Source: Actimicrobium sp035984655
Lineage (GTDB): Bacteria; Pseudomonadota; Gammaproteobacteria; Burkholderiales; Burkholderiaceae_D
Direction: 5' to 3'
NCBI RefSeq assembly: GCF_035984655.1
Contig: NZ_JAXCHT010000018.1
Coordinates: 28,970 to 92,969, forward strand
DNA: 64,000 nucleotides
Shown here: positions 35,981-45,309 of the stretch, in pieces
Numbering within the stretch: position 1 is the stretch's first letter
How the letters are laid out: each line of letters starts with the position of its first letter
Notes under the pieces: model-generated
Databases searched by the model: none
Told to the model about the DNA's origin: nothing
Seen by the model: only the letters and a program-made list of their open reading frames with translations
Translations under genes and position numbers: made by a program

Positions 35981-36781
35981 TCAGGCGATGTCGGACGCGC
36001 TGAGCAGGTTCTTGTTCTGTGGCAGGTTCAGGCGCTGTCCGATCAGCGCACAATAATCGGCATTCAATTCAAATCCGACAAATTCGCGACCGCACCGCAT
36101 CGCTGCAACTGCCGTGGTGCCGCTGCCCATGAATGGATCGAGGACAATGCCGCCGGGTGGGCAGGACGCCTTGATCATGCGCTCGATGATTTCGAGCGGC
36201 TTCTGGGTCGGATGGTCGGCCCGCTCGCGATGTTCGCGATGCAGGCGCGAGACGCTCCAGACGTCTTTGGGGTTATAGCCAAGTTCCAGCCATTTGGCAC
36301 CGACAAAGATCGAGCGCGAACGGGCCTTCTTGGTCTCGGCATCATACGGGATCCGGATGGCGTCGAGGTCAAAATGATAATCCCTGGCGTTGACGAAGAA
36401 GCCGATCGTGTCATGCACCGATGAAAACTTGCGCACGCTGCCACCCATCGACGGCACCCGGCGATCCCAGACGATTTCGTTGACCATCGTCATGCGCTGC
36501 TTGAGCAGCACGAAGATCTCCGGCGAATAGCGCCACGTCAAGAAAATGTACAGGCTGCCGTTGGGCTTGAGCTTTGGCAACGCGGCATCGATCCAGCGCT
36601 GCATCCACGCCAGGTATTCGACCGTGGCCAGCTTGTCCGAATCGTTGCCGTAATCCTTGCCCAGGCCATACGGCGGGTCGGCGATGATCAGGTCGATCGC
36701 GCCGTCGGGAATGCGCGCCAGGCCGGTCAGCGCATCCTCGCAGAAGACCTGGTTGCGCCACTCAGCCACGCCCGATCCCAC
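35981..36781 (-). CDS. Beta-class DNA amino-methyltransferase inside the his operon
   Basis: This protein has about 266 residues. The catalytic DPPYG motif (residues 35-39) precedes the AdoMet-binding FMGSGTT motif (about residue 220), the order of beta-class N6-adenine/N4-cytosine methyltransferases. The C-terminal RAMA-type domain of CcrM is absent. No restriction endonuclease is adjacent, so it is orphan. The likely start is GTG at 36781, three bases after the hisD stop; a GTG at 36769 is possible. It is in the operon between hisD and hisC, which suggests co-transcription with histidine genes. The target site is unknown. Confidence 0.9.
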   Translation of the reverse strand: MGSGVAEWRNQVFCEDALTGLARIPDGAIDLIIADPPYGLGKDYGNDSDKLATVEYLAWMQRWIDAALPKLKPNGSLYIFLTWRYSPEIFVLLKQRMTMVNEIVWDRRVPSMGGSVRKFSSVHDTIGFFVNARDYHFDLDAIRIPYDAETKKARSRSIFVGAKWLELGYNPKDVWSVSRLHREHRERADHPTQKPLEIIERMIKASCPPGGIVLDPFMGSGTTAVAAMRCGREFVGFELNADYCALIGQRLNLPQNKNLLSASDIA

Positions 36782-36784
36782 GGC

Positions 36785-38098
36785 TCATTTGAAGCGGAAT
36801 TCTGCGGAGCGGGCGTGGGCCTGCAAGCCTTCGCCGTAGGCCAGCTCGGCGGCGATCCGGCCCAGCGTTGCCGCGCCAGTCTGGCTGACCTGGATGATCG
36901 AGGAACGCTTCTGGAAATCGTAGACACCCAGCGGCGACGAAAAACGCGCGGTGCGCGAGGTCGGCAGGACGTGATTCGGCCCGGCACAGTAATCGCCCAG
37001 CGCTTCGGAAGAAAACCGCCCTAGAAACATCGCGCCGGCATGGCGAATCTGCTCGGCCCATTGCGACGACCCCGCGGCCGAAATCTCGAGGTGTTCGGCG
37101 GCGATGTGATTGGCGATTTCGCAGGCTTCGGTCATGTCGCGCACCTTGATCAGCGCGCCGCGATCGGTCAGCGACTTGGCGATCACGTCGCGCCGCGGCA
37201 TCTCCGGCAGCAGCTTGTCGATGCTGGCCTCGACCGCACGGATATACGCGGCATCCGGGCACAGCAGAATCGATTGCGCCAATTCATCGTGCTCGGCCTG
37301 CGAAAACAGATCCATCGCGATCCAGTCGGGATCGGTGCTGCCATCGCAGATCACGAGGATCTCGGATGGTCCGGCGATCATGTCGATACCGACGATGCCG
37401 AACACGCGGCGCTTGGCGGCGGCGACCCAGGCATTGCCAGGGCCGACGATCTTGTCGACCGGACTGATGGTTGCGGTGCCGTAAGCGAGTGCACCCACCG
37501 CTTGCGCGCCGCCGATGGTGAACACACGATCGACCCCGGCAATTGCGGCGGCGGCCAGCACGAGCTCGTTGCGCACGCCATCCGGGGTTGGCACCACCAT
37601 GATGATTTCGTGCACGCCGGCGACCCGCGCCGGGATCGCGTTCATTAATACCGACGAGGGATAGGCCGCCTTGCCGCCCGGGACGTAAATGCCGACACGG
37701 TCCAGCGGCGTGACCTTCTGGCCCAGCACCGTGCCGTCGGCTTCGATGTAACTGAATCCGGCCGAACCGCATTCCTTTTTCTGGCGCTCGTGAAAACTGC
37801 GCACCCGGTCGGCGGCCTTTTGCAGCGCGTCGCGGCGCACCGGCGCCAGATTGCGCAGGGCGGCCTGCATCTCTGCCACCGGGATTTCCAGCGCGCCGAC
37901 GCTGCTGGCGCTGACACGGTCGAATTGGCGGGTGTAATCGAGCACCGCTGCATCGCCATGCAATTTGACCTGCGCCAGGATGTCGGCGGCGGCGCGATCA
38001 ATGGCAGCGTCGTCACCGGCGTCGAATGCCAGCACTGCGTCAAGTTGCCGGGCAAAATCGGGGGCAGTGGAATCAAGATTGCGTAGCGATAGGGACAT
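36785..38098 (-). CDS. hisD: HisD: histidinol dehydrogenase
   Basis: This 437-residue protein has GPGNAWVAAAKR and the AGPSEILVICD block. The zinc ligands include the His in SQAEHDELAQ and another in AEHLEIS. It oxidises histidinol to histidine in two NAD steps. The stop codon at 36785 lies next to the methyltransferase start. Confidence 0.96.
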   Translation of the reverse strand: MSLSLRNLDSTAPDFARQLDAVLAFDAGDDAAIDRAAADILAQVKLHGDAAVLDYTRQFDRVSASSVGALEIPVAEMQAALRNLAPVRRDALQKAADRVRSFHERQKKECGSAGFSYIEADGTVLGQKVTPLDRVGIYVPGGKAAYPSSVLMNAIPARVAGVHEIIMVVPTPDGVRNELVLAAAAIAGVDRVFTIGGAQAVGALAYGTATISPVDKIVGPGNAWVAAAKRRVFGIVGIDMIAGPSEILVICDGSTDPDWIAMDLFSQAEHDELAQSILLCPDAAYIRAVEASIDKLLPEMPRRDVIAKSLTDRGALIKVRDMTEACEIANHIAAEHLEISAAGSSQWAEQIRHAGAMFLGRFSSEALGDYCAGPNHVLPTSRTARFSSPLGVYDFQKRSSIIQVSQTGAATLGRIAAELAYGEGLQAHARSAEFRFK

Positions 38099-38131
38099 GT
38101 TCAGCGGCTCGTCGTTGGTGGTTGGAAGGCG

Positions 38132-38797
38132 TCAGGCTGGGCTCGATGCTTTTTCGAATGCGTCGAGAATCGGTTGCAGCCACTCGCGCTTGAGTTTCAA
38201 GGCGGCCTGATTGACCACAAGTCGCGCCGAAATTTCCATGATGTGTTCGACTTCCACCAAATTGTTCGCGCGCAGGGTATTGCCGGTGCTGACCATGTCG
38301 ACGATGGCGTCGGACAACCCGACCAGCGGCGCCAGCTCCATCGAACCATACAGTTTGATCAGATCGACGTGCACACCCTTGGCAGCAAAATGTTCGCGCG
38401 CCGTTTGCACATACTTGGTCGCGACCCGCAACCGCGCGCCATGCCGCACCGCGTTCTCGTAGTTGAAGCCGGCCTGCACCGCGACCGACATGCGGCAGTT
38501 GGCGATGTTCAGGTCGATCGGCTGGTACAGGCCCTCGCCGCCGTGCTCGTGAAGCACATCCTTGCCGGCCACGCCAAAATCGGCGGCGCCATATTGCACG
38601 TAGGTCGGCACATCCGAGGCGCGTACGATAATCACGCGCACATGGGGATCATTGGTGGGCAGGATCAGCTTGCGCGAGGTTTCCGGATCTTCGGTGACCA
38701 TGATGCCGGCGGCTTCCAGCAACGGAATGGTTTCTTCGAAGATGCGTCCTTTCGACAGCGCCAGCGTCAATTGTTGCGGCTGCTTTGAAGTGCTCAT
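38132..38797 (-). CDS. hisG: HisG: ATP phosphoribosyltransferase, short form
   Basis: This 221-residue protein contains LTLALSKGRIFEETIPLLE and the PRPP-binding segment near DAIVDMVSTGNTLRANNL. The C-terminal regulatory ACT-like domain is absent, so this is the short form that needs HisZ; no hisZ is in the window. It catalyses the first, feedback-controlled step. Its ATG overlaps the murA stop by four bases. Confidence 0.95.
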   Translation of the reverse strand: MSTSKQPQQLTLALSKGRIFEETIPLLEAAGIMVTEDPETSRKLILPTNDPHVRVIIVRASDVPTYVQYGAADFGVAGKDVLHEHGGEGLYQPIDLNIANCRMSVAVQAGFNYENAVRHGARLRVATKYVQTAREHFAAKGVHVDLIKLYGSMELAPLVGLSDAIVDMVSTGNTLRANNLVEVEHIMEISARLVVNQAALKLKREWLQPILDAFEKASSPA

Positions 38798-40044
38798 TTA
38801 ACACGCTCGATCTGGGCGCCGACCGCGGCCAGCTTGACTTCCATGCGGTCATAGCCGCGATCAAGATGGTAAATCCGTTCGATCAGGGTTTGCCCGCGTG
38901 CCGCCAGGCCGGCGATCACTAGCGACGCCGAGGCGCGCAAATCGGTTGCCATCACCGGCGCGCCAACAAAATGATCGACCCCTTTGACAATCGCGACATT
39001 GCCTTCGATGTCGATGGCCGCGCCAAGCCGGTTCATTTCCTGCACATGCATGAAGCGGTTCTCGAAGATGGTTTCGGTGACGCGGCTGGCGCCTTCGGCA
39101 ATCGCGTTGAGTGCCATGAACTGCGCCTGCATGTCGGTCGGAAAGCCGGGATATTCGGTCGTGCGGAAGCTGACCGCCTTGGGCCGCGCTGCCATCTGGA
39201 CCCGAATCCAGTCGGGGCCGGAAGTCAGGATCACGCCAGCCTGGCGCAGCTTGTCGAAGGCGGCGTCAAGGATGTCGCTGCGGGTGTTTTTCAGGATCAC
39301 GTCGCCGCCCGTTGCCGCCACCGCGCACAGGAAGGTGCCGGTCTCGATGCGGTCGGCAATCACCGTGTGCTCGGCGCCATGCAACTTCGCCACGCCGCGA
39401 ATGACCAGACGATCGGTGCCGATGCCGTCGATTTGCGCACCCATGGCGACCAGCAGATGCGCGAGATCCGTCACTTCCGGCTCGCGCGCGGCGTTTTCCA
39501 GCACGGTCTCGCCGTCGGCCAGCGTCGCCGCCATCAACAGGTTTTCGGTGCCCGTGACGGTAATCATGTCGGTGACCACGCGGGTACCCTTGAGTTTCTT
39601 GGCGCGCGCATGGATGTAGCCGGCTTCGATGTGCACCTCGGCGCCCATCGCCTGCAAACCACGAATATGCTGGTCAACCGGACGCGAGCCAATGGCGCAG
39701 CCGCCGGGCAGCGACACTTTGGCTTCACCGAAGCGCGCCAGCAATGGTCCGAGCACCAGGATCGATGCGCGCATGGTCTTGACCATATCGTAGGGCGCTT
39801 CGAGCTTGTTGATCGCAGCGCCATTGAGCATCATCCGGCTGCCCTCCTGCTCCGTCTGCAGTCCCATCTGGCGCAGCAACTTGAGCATCGTCGCGACATC
39901 CTGCAGCTGCGGGACATTGCTCAGCGCGATCGTATCGGCGGTCAGCAGTCCGGCGCACAAGATCGGCAGTGCCGCATTCTTGGCGCCGGAAATCGTGATT
40001 TCGCCAGCGAGGCGGTTGCCGCCAGTGATAAGCAGTTTATCCAT
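38794..40044 (-). CDS. murA: MurA: UDP-GlcNAc enolpyruvyl transferase
   Basis: This 416-residue protein has Lys22 (SGAKNAALP), Arg92 (KTMRAS) and catalytic Cys116 (LPGGCAIGSRPVD), the fosfomycin-reactive residue. It starts peptidoglycan synthesis. It overlaps bolA by one base and hisG by four. Confidence 0.97.
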   Translation of the reverse strand: MDKLLITGGNRLAGEITISGAKNAALPILCAGLLTADTIALSNVPQLQDVATMLKLLRQMGLQTEQEGSRMMLNGAAINKLEAPYDMVKTMRASILVLGPLLARFGEAKVSLPGGCAIGSRPVDQHIRGLQAMGAEVHIEAGYIHARAKKLKGTRVVTDMITVTGTENLLMAATLADGETVLENAAREPEVTDLAHLLVAMGAQIDGIGTDRLVIRGVAKLHGAEHTVIADRIETGTFLCAVAATGGDVILKNTRSDILDAAFDKLRQAGVILTSGPDWIRVQMAARPKAVSFRTTEYPGFPTDMQAQFMALNAIAEGASRVTETIFENRFMHVQEMNRLGAAIDIEGNVAIVKGVDHFVGAPVMATDLRASASLVIAGLAARGQTLIERIYHLDRGYDRMEVKLAAVGAQIERVK

Positions 40045-40280
40045 TATTGTTGAAACTCTTCGGGGGTCAGTGTCTTCATTGACAGGGCGTGGATTTCTTC
40101 GCGCATGCGGTCACCCAGCGCCGCGTAGACGATTTGATGACGCTGGATCAGGCGCTTGCCGGCAAACGCCGACGAGACAATCACCGCCTTGAAATGCTGG
40201 CCGTCACCTTCGACTTCAAGGTGACTGCAGTCGAGTCCGGCGGCGATATAGGTTTTGACGAGTTCGGGGGTCGGCAACAT
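40044..40280 (-). CDS. BolA/IbaG-family protein
   Basis: This 78-residue protein has the BolA fold motif FAGKRLIQRHQIVYAALGDRM and the GDGQHFKAVIVS strand. It lies directly before murA, like E. coli ibaG. Such proteins work with monothiol glutaredoxins in Fe-S trafficking and acid stress; the exact role here is inferred. Confidence 0.93.
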   Translation of the reverse strand: MLPTPELVKTYIAAGLDCSHLEVEGDGQHFKAVIVSSAFAGKRLIQRHQIVYAALGDRMREEIHALSMKTLTPEEFQQ

Positions 40281-40307
40281 AGTTCGGGCTCTTTCAGAAA
40301 CAGGGTA

Positions 40308-41063
40308 TTACTGACGCAGTTTGTAGCCGCTCTTGAGCATCTTGATCGCAACGGTGGCGAGCACGATCGAAAATACCGCGACAATTGAAAAACTCTGCAG
40401 CGGATCGACATCGGACTGGCCGAAGAAGCCATAGCGAAAGCCATCGATCATGTAGAAAAACGGATTGAAATGCGAGACGGTCTGCCACATCGGCGGCAGC
40501 GAATGTACCGAGTAGAACACGCCGGACAGAAAGGTAGCAGGCACGATCAGGAAGTTCTGGAACGCGGCCATCTGGTCGAATTTCTCGACCCAGATGCCGA
40601 CGATTAAACCCATTGTGCCCAGCATCGTGGCGCCGACGACGGCAAAAATCAAAATCCACCACGGCGCAACGAACGACAATTTGGCAAACCAAGCGGTGAT
40701 GACAAACACGCCAGCGCCGACGGCCATGCCGCGCACCACCGCAGCCAGCACATAGGCACTGAACACTTCCCAATGCGATAAAGGTGTGAGCAGGACAAAC
40801 ACCAGATTGCCGGTAATTTTGGACTGCACCAGCGACGACGATGAATTGGCAAAGGCGTTTTGCAGCACGCTCATCATCACCAGCCCGGGAATCAGGAACG
40901 CGGTGTAACGCACGCCCGGATAGACCTGGACATGCTCATCCAGCACATGGCCGAAGATCAGCAGATACAGCATCGCCGTGACGATCGGTGCGGTCAGGGT
41001 TTGCGTCGCGACTTTCCAGAAGCGCAGGACTTCCTTGTAAAACAGGGTCTGGAAGCCGATCAT
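40308..41063 (-). CDS. ABC-2 type transporter permease (YadH-like)
   Basis: This 251-residue protein has six TM segments. The first cytoplasmic stretch is FQTLFYKEVLRFWKV and the membrane part includes PGLVMMSVLQNAFANSSSSL. It forms an exporter with the ATPase encoded upstream, with which it overlaps by four bases. The substrate is unknown. Confidence 0.93.
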   Translation of the reverse strand: MIGFQTLFYKEVLRFWKVATQTLTAPIVTAMLYLLIFGHVLDEHVQVYPGVRYTAFLIPGLVMMSVLQNAFANSSSSLVQSKITGNLVFVLLTPLSHWEVFSAYVLAAVVRGMAVGAGVFVITAWFAKLSFVAPWWILIFAVVGATMLGTMGLIVGIWVEKFDQMAAFQNFLIVPATFLSGVFYSVHSLPPMWQTVSHFNPFFYMIDGFRYGFFGQSDVDPLQSFSIVAVFSIVLATVAIKMLKSGYKLRQ

Positions 41064-41971
41064 TTTTCACCTTCCATAATTTGCAGGAACACATCTTCCA
41101 GATCGGCCTGCTGCAACTGCATGTCGTCGATGACCGCGCCGCTTTCGCGCAGGCACGCGAGGATGGGCTCGACATCGGTGTAGTCGGTCACCCGCAGCGT
41201 GTATTGCGTGCCGCTGATGAGTTGTTCGGGATGGGCCACCAGCGGAATGAGCCGATCGGGCAAGGCGCCGCTGGCCAGCGTTACGACCAGTTGCGAGCCG
41301 GAGATGCGCTTGATCAGCGCGGCCGTCGAATCGAGCGCGACGACCTGGCCGGCCTTGAGCATCGCCACCCGGTTGCACAGTGCCTGCGCTTCTTCAAGAT
41401 AGTGGGTGGTCAGGACCACGGTGTGGCCTTCGCGATTGAGCCGGGCAATGAATTTCCAGAGGGTTTGACGCAATTCGACGTCAACCCCGGCAGTCGGCTC
41501 GTCGAGCACGATGACCGGCGGCTTGTGCACCAGCGCCTGGGCCACCAGCACGCGGCGCTTCATGCCGCCGGACAGCGCGCGCATGTTGGCGTCGGCCTTG
41601 CTGGTCAGGTCGAGATGATGCATTACCTCGTCGATCCATTTGTCATTGTTCTTCAGGCCGAAATAGCCGGACTGCATGCGCAAGGTCTCGCGCACCGTGA
41701 AGAAAGGATCAAATACCAGCTCCTGCGGCACCACGCCAAGGCGGGCGCGCGCGGCGCGATAGTCGGTCACGACATCGTGCCCTTCGACTGTCACGGTGCC
41801 GGAATCTGCGCGGTTCAAGCCGGCGATGATCGAGATGAGGGTGGTCTTGCCAGCGCCATTCGGTCCGAGCAAGCCGAAAAATTCGCCGCGCTCGATCGTC
41901 AGCGAGACGCCATCAAGGGCGCGCAGCGCGTGGTAGTTCTTTACAACATTGGTAATCTGGATGGCAGCCAT
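41060..41971 (-). CDS. ABC transporter ATP-binding protein (YadG-like)
   Basis: This 303-residue protein has Walker A (GPNGAGKTT), signature LSGGMKRRVL and Walker B VIVLDEPTAGVD. A C-terminal regulatory extension follows. The ATG at 41971 is chosen because the ABC domain starts immediately; the frame to 42031 has no family support. It pairs with the overlapping permease. Confidence 0.94.
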   Translation of the reverse strand: MAAIQITNVVKNYHALRALDGVSLTIERGEFFGLLGPNGAGKTTLISIIAGLNRADSGTVTVEGHDVVTDYRAARARLGVVPQELVFDPFFTVRETLRMQSGYFGLKNNDKWIDEVMHHLDLTSKADANMRALSGGMKRRVLVAQALVHKPPVIVLDEPTAGVDVELRQTLWKFIARLNREGHTVVLTTHYLEEAQALCNRVAMLKAGQVVALDSTAALIKRISGSQLVVTLASGALPDRLIPLVAHPEQLISGTQYTLRVTDYTDVEPILACLRESGAVIDDMQLQQADLEDVFLQIMEGEK

Positions 41972-42109
41972 AACGGCGAGGTGCGCAATTCGTAGAGGTG
42001 AGCCTGCAACAGCGGTCTGGTAACCGCCCAATCGCGTGGCGAAAGCATTGAATTATAGGGGAATTCTCTTTCCCGGGAGGGACAACAGGGAACGTGGCGA
42101 CCGCAACGG

Positions 42110-42409
42110 TCAGTGATGTGGCAGATCGGAACGGGCGCCCGCGGCCGTGCCCAGCTGCAGCAGATCGGCAACGCCATACAACACACTCAGGCCAACCAGA
42201 TTGGCGGGAGGATTCATCAACGCCAGCGACGTGGCGTTGGCCCGTGCGGCGCGTTGCCAGGCCAGCAAGACCGCCACAGCGCTCGAATCGATGGCATCGA
42301 CCCGGGCCAGATCGATGCTGGTCTGGCCCGACGCGATGGCGCGCAGGCCCTCTTCAAGTACGACTGTCGCATTGTCGAACGTCATTGCCTGCGCGGGTGC
42401 GAACATCAC
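42110..42409 (-). CDS. mlaB: STAS-domain protein, MlaB
   Basis: This 99-residue STAS domain has IDLARVDAIDSSAVAVLLAW, which contains the conserved Ser region of MlaB. It modulates the MlaFE transporter in the inner membrane. It is the last mla gene in the cluster, six bases after mlaC. Confidence 0.85.
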   Translation of the reverse strand: MMFAPAQAMTFDNATVVLEEGLRAIASGQTSIDLARVDAIDSSAVAVLLAWQRAARANATSLALMNPPANLVGLSVLYGVADLLQLGTAAGARSDLPHH

Positions 42410-42414
42410 TGCAA

Positions 42415-43080
42415 TCAGGAAGCGTCAGCGGACTTTGCCTTGCCCTTGGCGGCAGTCGCGTCAGCCAGCTTCTTGTTCTTGTCGGACAACGCCTTGATCA
42501 GGCCGTCGATACCGTTCTTGCTGATTTCGGAAGTGAAGGTGCTCTTGTAGCTTTCGACCAGCCACGCGCCCAGCACATTGACGTCATAAATTCTCCAGCC
42601 GCCGTTGGTCTTTTCGAGGCGATAGTTCAACTGGATCGGCTCACCGCGAGGCTGCACCACCTGCGAGCGCACTTCGACATCGGTATCGCTCGGCTCCGAA
42701 CGCATCGGCTTGAACTCAACCTTCTGGTCACGCACCTGCGAAATCGCGCCGGAGTAGGTATAGACCAGCAGCGTGCGGAATTCCGCAATCAACTGCTGTT
42801 TCTGCTCCGGCGTGGCTTCGCGCCAGTTTTTGCCGGCTGCCAGCATGGTCATTTTCTGGAAGTCGACAAATGGCAGGATCTTCTCTTCCACAACCTGCAG
42901 CACGCGTTTCTGGTTTCCGCTTTGTACTTCCTTGTCGGCCTTGGCAATATCCAGCACTTCCATGCTGATACGCTTGACCAGCGCATCGGGCGCCTCGGCG
43001 TCAGCAGCGAGTGTGGCACCGCTGAAGAACATCGCAGCGGCGGCAAGGGCAAGGGCAAATAATTTTTTGATGAGGTTCAT
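42415..43080 (-). CDS. mlaC: MlaC: periplasmic phospholipid shuttle
   Basis: This 221-residue protein has a signal peptide (FALALAAAAMFFSGATLA) and the MlaC/Ttg2D fold with ILPFVDFQKMTMLAAGKNW and LLVYTYSGAI. It carries phospholipids between MlaA and MlaFEDB. A Lys-rich tail follows the fold. It lies 28 bases downstream of mlaA. Confidence 0.95.
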   Translation of the reverse strand: MNLIKKLFALALAAAAMFFSGATLAADAEAPDALVKRISMEVLDIAKADKEVQSGNQKRVLQVVEEKILPFVDFQKMTMLAAGKNWREATPEQKQQLIAEFRTLLVYTYSGAISQVRDQKVEFKPMRSEPSDTDVEVRSQVVQPRGEPIQLNYRLEKTNGGWRIYDVNVLGAWLVESYKSTFTSEISKNGIDGLIKALSDKNKKLADATAAKGKAKSADAS

Positions 43081-43108
43081 GATGATTAGTGTGTTCGTTG
43101 ACGTGAAG

Positions 43109-44002
43109 TTAGTCGTGACTGACGCTTAACCGTGTTGGCGTGATTCCGGATGACACGATCGCTGGTGTTTCGACATATTGTCGGGCGTCTTCACCAGTCT
43201 TGGGAGTTGCAGCAGCGTCGGTCGCCTCGACATTGACCGCGCGCTTGTCTGTGGTCACCTCCGCATCCTGCAAGGGTTCGTCATCCAGCGACGAGCGTTT
43301 TCCCTTCGACGCAGGCGAGTCGCCATCATTGATCTTGCTCTGACGTCGCTGCAGATAGGCATCGCGAATGAATTCATAACGGTCGATAGCGGCATCCTCG
43401 ATCAGCGTCGAGGCGTCCAGTACTGAAGCGCGCAGATCCACCAAACGGACTGCAGTACCAACGTTACGCCAGTTGACCGGTTTTTTGTAGCCCCAGATAT
43501 CACCGGCGAAGTCGACCGGTGTCGCGGCCGTGTCACGCAGCGTGGAGGGCCCGAACAGTGGCAACACCACGTACGGACCCGACTTCACTCCCCAGACACC
43601 CAGCGTCTGACCGAAATCCTCGTTGTGCTTCTGCAAACCGACTTCCGAGCCGATATCCAGCACCCCGGCGATGCCGAACGTCGTGTTGATTGCAACCCGC
43701 ATGACGTCGTTCATGCCATTTTCGAGCTTGCCCTGCAGCAGATTGTTGACTGCGGTCCAGACGTCGCCCAGGTTGCCAAAAAAATTGCCGACACCGGTCT
43801 GGACGAACTGCGGCAGCACGTTCTTGTAGACCGTTGCGGCCGGCTTCAGCACCACCCGGTCAAGGCCGTCGTTGAAACTGAACATCGAGCGGTTGAAGCC
43901 TTCGAATGGGTCCTGCGGATTGTTGCTGCGCGTCGTGGCGCAACCGGATAGCGCAACAACCAGTGTCAGCATTGCCGCGTGTTTGAATGTGGTGAGGTTC
44001 AC
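43109..44002 (-). CDS. mlaA: MlaA (VacJ): outer-membrane lipoprotein of phospholipid asymmetry
   Basis: This 297-residue protein has a lipobox (VVALSGC). The conserved DPFEGFNRSMFSFND and the DIWGYKKPVNWRN region identify MlaA. It removes misplaced phospholipids from the outer leaflet. The C-terminal 80 residues are low in complexity and specific to this protein. It sits inside the mla operon, overlapping mlaD by four bases; in E. coli it is elsewhere. Confidence 0.95.
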   Translation of the reverse strand: MNLTTFKHAAMLTLVVALSGCATTRSNNPQDPFEGFNRSMFSFNDGLDRVVLKPAATVYKNVLPQFVQTGVGNFFGNLGDVWTAVNNLLQGKLENGMNDVMRVAINTTFGIAGVLDIGSEVGLQKHNEDFGQTLGVWGVKSGPYVVLPLFGPSTLRDTAATPVDFAGDIWGYKKPVNWRNVGTAVRLVDLRASVLDASTLIEDAAIDRYEFIRDAYLQRRQSKINDGDSPASKGKRSSLDDEPLQDAEVTTDKRAVNVEATDAAATPKTGEDARQYVETPAIVSSGITPTRLSVSHD

Positions 44003-44472
44003 TTCTTTTCGTCCTTTCCTTCGGCCGCCTTGCTGAACAAGAACTGACTGATCAGGTTCTCGAGCACGATGGCCGACTGGGTCATTTTAATTTTGTCGCC
44101 GGCGACCAACGCATTCGTATCACCACCCGGCTCGATGCCAACATATTGTTCACCCAGCAAACCGGATGTAAGAATCTTCGCCGAACTGTCCTTCGGAAAC
44201 TTGTAGCGGCTTTCCAGACTTAACGTCACGGCAGCCTGAAAACTTTTATCATCAAAGGCAATGTCGGCCACCCGCCCCACCACCACGCCGGCACTCTTGA
44301 CCGGCGCGCGCGGCTTGAGGCCGCCAATGTTGTCGAATTTGGTCGTCAGCGAATAGGTGTTGCCGGTCGACAGCGAACCCAGATTCCCGGCCTTCATCGC
44401 CAGAAAGAACAATGCGGCCGCACCCAACAGCACGAACAGACCAACCCAGAGATCCAGTGATTTTCGCTGCAT
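43999..44472 (-). CDS. mlaD: MlaD: MCE-domain phospholipid transport protein
   Basis: This 157-residue protein has an N-terminal TM (DLWVGLFVLLGAAALFFLAM) and an MCE domain with GGLKPRAPVKSAGVVVGRV. The C-terminal hydrophobic LISQFLFSKA is typical. It forms the periplasmic hexamer above MlaE. The ATG at 44472 is preferred to 44490. Confidence 0.95.
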   Translation of the reverse strand: MQRKSLDLWVGLFVLLGAAALFFLAMKAGNLGSLSTGNTYSLTTKFDNIGGLKPRAPVKSAGVVVGRVADIAFDDKSFQAAVTLSLESRYKFPKDSSAKILTSGLLGEQYVGIEPGGDTNALVAGDKIKMTQSAIVLENLISQFLFSKAAEGKDEKK

Positions 44473-44529
44473 GACCCGAAACCTTAACAAAGAGGAAAAA
44501 CAAATTGCGCGTGACTGCCCGGACTGTTC

Positions 44530-45309
44530 CTAGTCGAACATCAATGCCGTCATCAGAAAATCCAGCCACAGCACCGACAGCGAAGCAATCACCACGGTGC
44601 GGGTGGTAGCTCGCGCCACGCCTTCCGGGGTGGGCTGCGCTTCGTAGCCCTGATATAGCGCCACGAAGGTTACGGCAAATCCGAACACCACGCTTTTAAT
44701 TACACCATTGGCGATGTCTTTCCAGACATCGACCCCGCCCTGCATCTGCGACCAGAACGCACCTTCATCGACCCCGATCAACTGCACGCCGACCAGATAA
44801 CCGCCGATGATACCGACGGCGCTGAAAATCGCAGCCAGTACCGGCATCGCGATCACGCCTGCCCAGAAGCGCGGCGCCAGCACACGCTGGATCGGATCGA
44901 TCGCCATCATTTCCATTGCCGACAACTGTTCGCCGGCTTTCATCAGACCGATTTCGGCCGTCAGCGAGGTGCCGGCGCGACCGGCAAACAACAGCGCGGT
45001 CACGACCGGCCCGAGTTCACGCGTCAGCGACAGCGCCACCAGCAAACCCAGCGCCTGCTCGGAACCGTACTTGTTAAGGGTGTAGTAGCCCTGCAGGCCA
45101 AGCACGAATCCGACAAACAGTCCGGAGACGGCAATGATCACCAGCGAATAATTACCGACAAAATGAATCTGGTCGGTGATCAGGCGCGGCCGTCGCCACA
45201 GTCCACCCGATGCCCGCAGAATGGCAAAGAAGGCGCGTGCGCCGTAACCGAGGTTTTCCATCAACCCGCGCGTGGCGGCGCCAATGGCGACAATCCAGGC
45301 GAGGCTCAT
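44530..45309 (-). CDS. mlaE: MlaE: phospholipid ABC transporter permease
   Basis: This 259-residue protein has five to six TM segments. It contains VTALLFAGRAGTSLTAEIGLMKAGEQLSA, the signature of MlaE/TtgB permeases. Its ATG overlaps the mlaF stop by four bases. Confidence 0.96.
   Translation of the reverse strand: MSLAWIVAIGAATRGLMENLGYGARAFFAILRASGGLWRRPRLITDQIHFVGNYSLVIIAVSGLFVGFVLGLQGYYTLNKYGSEQALGLLVALSLTRELGPVVTALLFAGRAGTSLTAEIGLMKAGEQLSAMEMMAIDPIQRVLAPRFWAGVIAMPVLAAIFSAVGIIGGYLVGVQLIGVDEGAFWSQMQGGVDVWKDIANGVIKSVVFGFAVTFVALYQGYEAQPTPEGVARATTRTVVIASLSVLWLDFLMTALMFD

Noticed and set aside
34955..36424. 489-residue plus-strand frame
   Set aside because: Antisense to hisC and the methyltransferase.
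42052..42085. Promoter for the ABC exporter (TATAAT at 42057-42052, minus strand)
   Set aside because: A good -10, but the nearest -35 (TTGTCC) is about 22 bases away; too weak to list.
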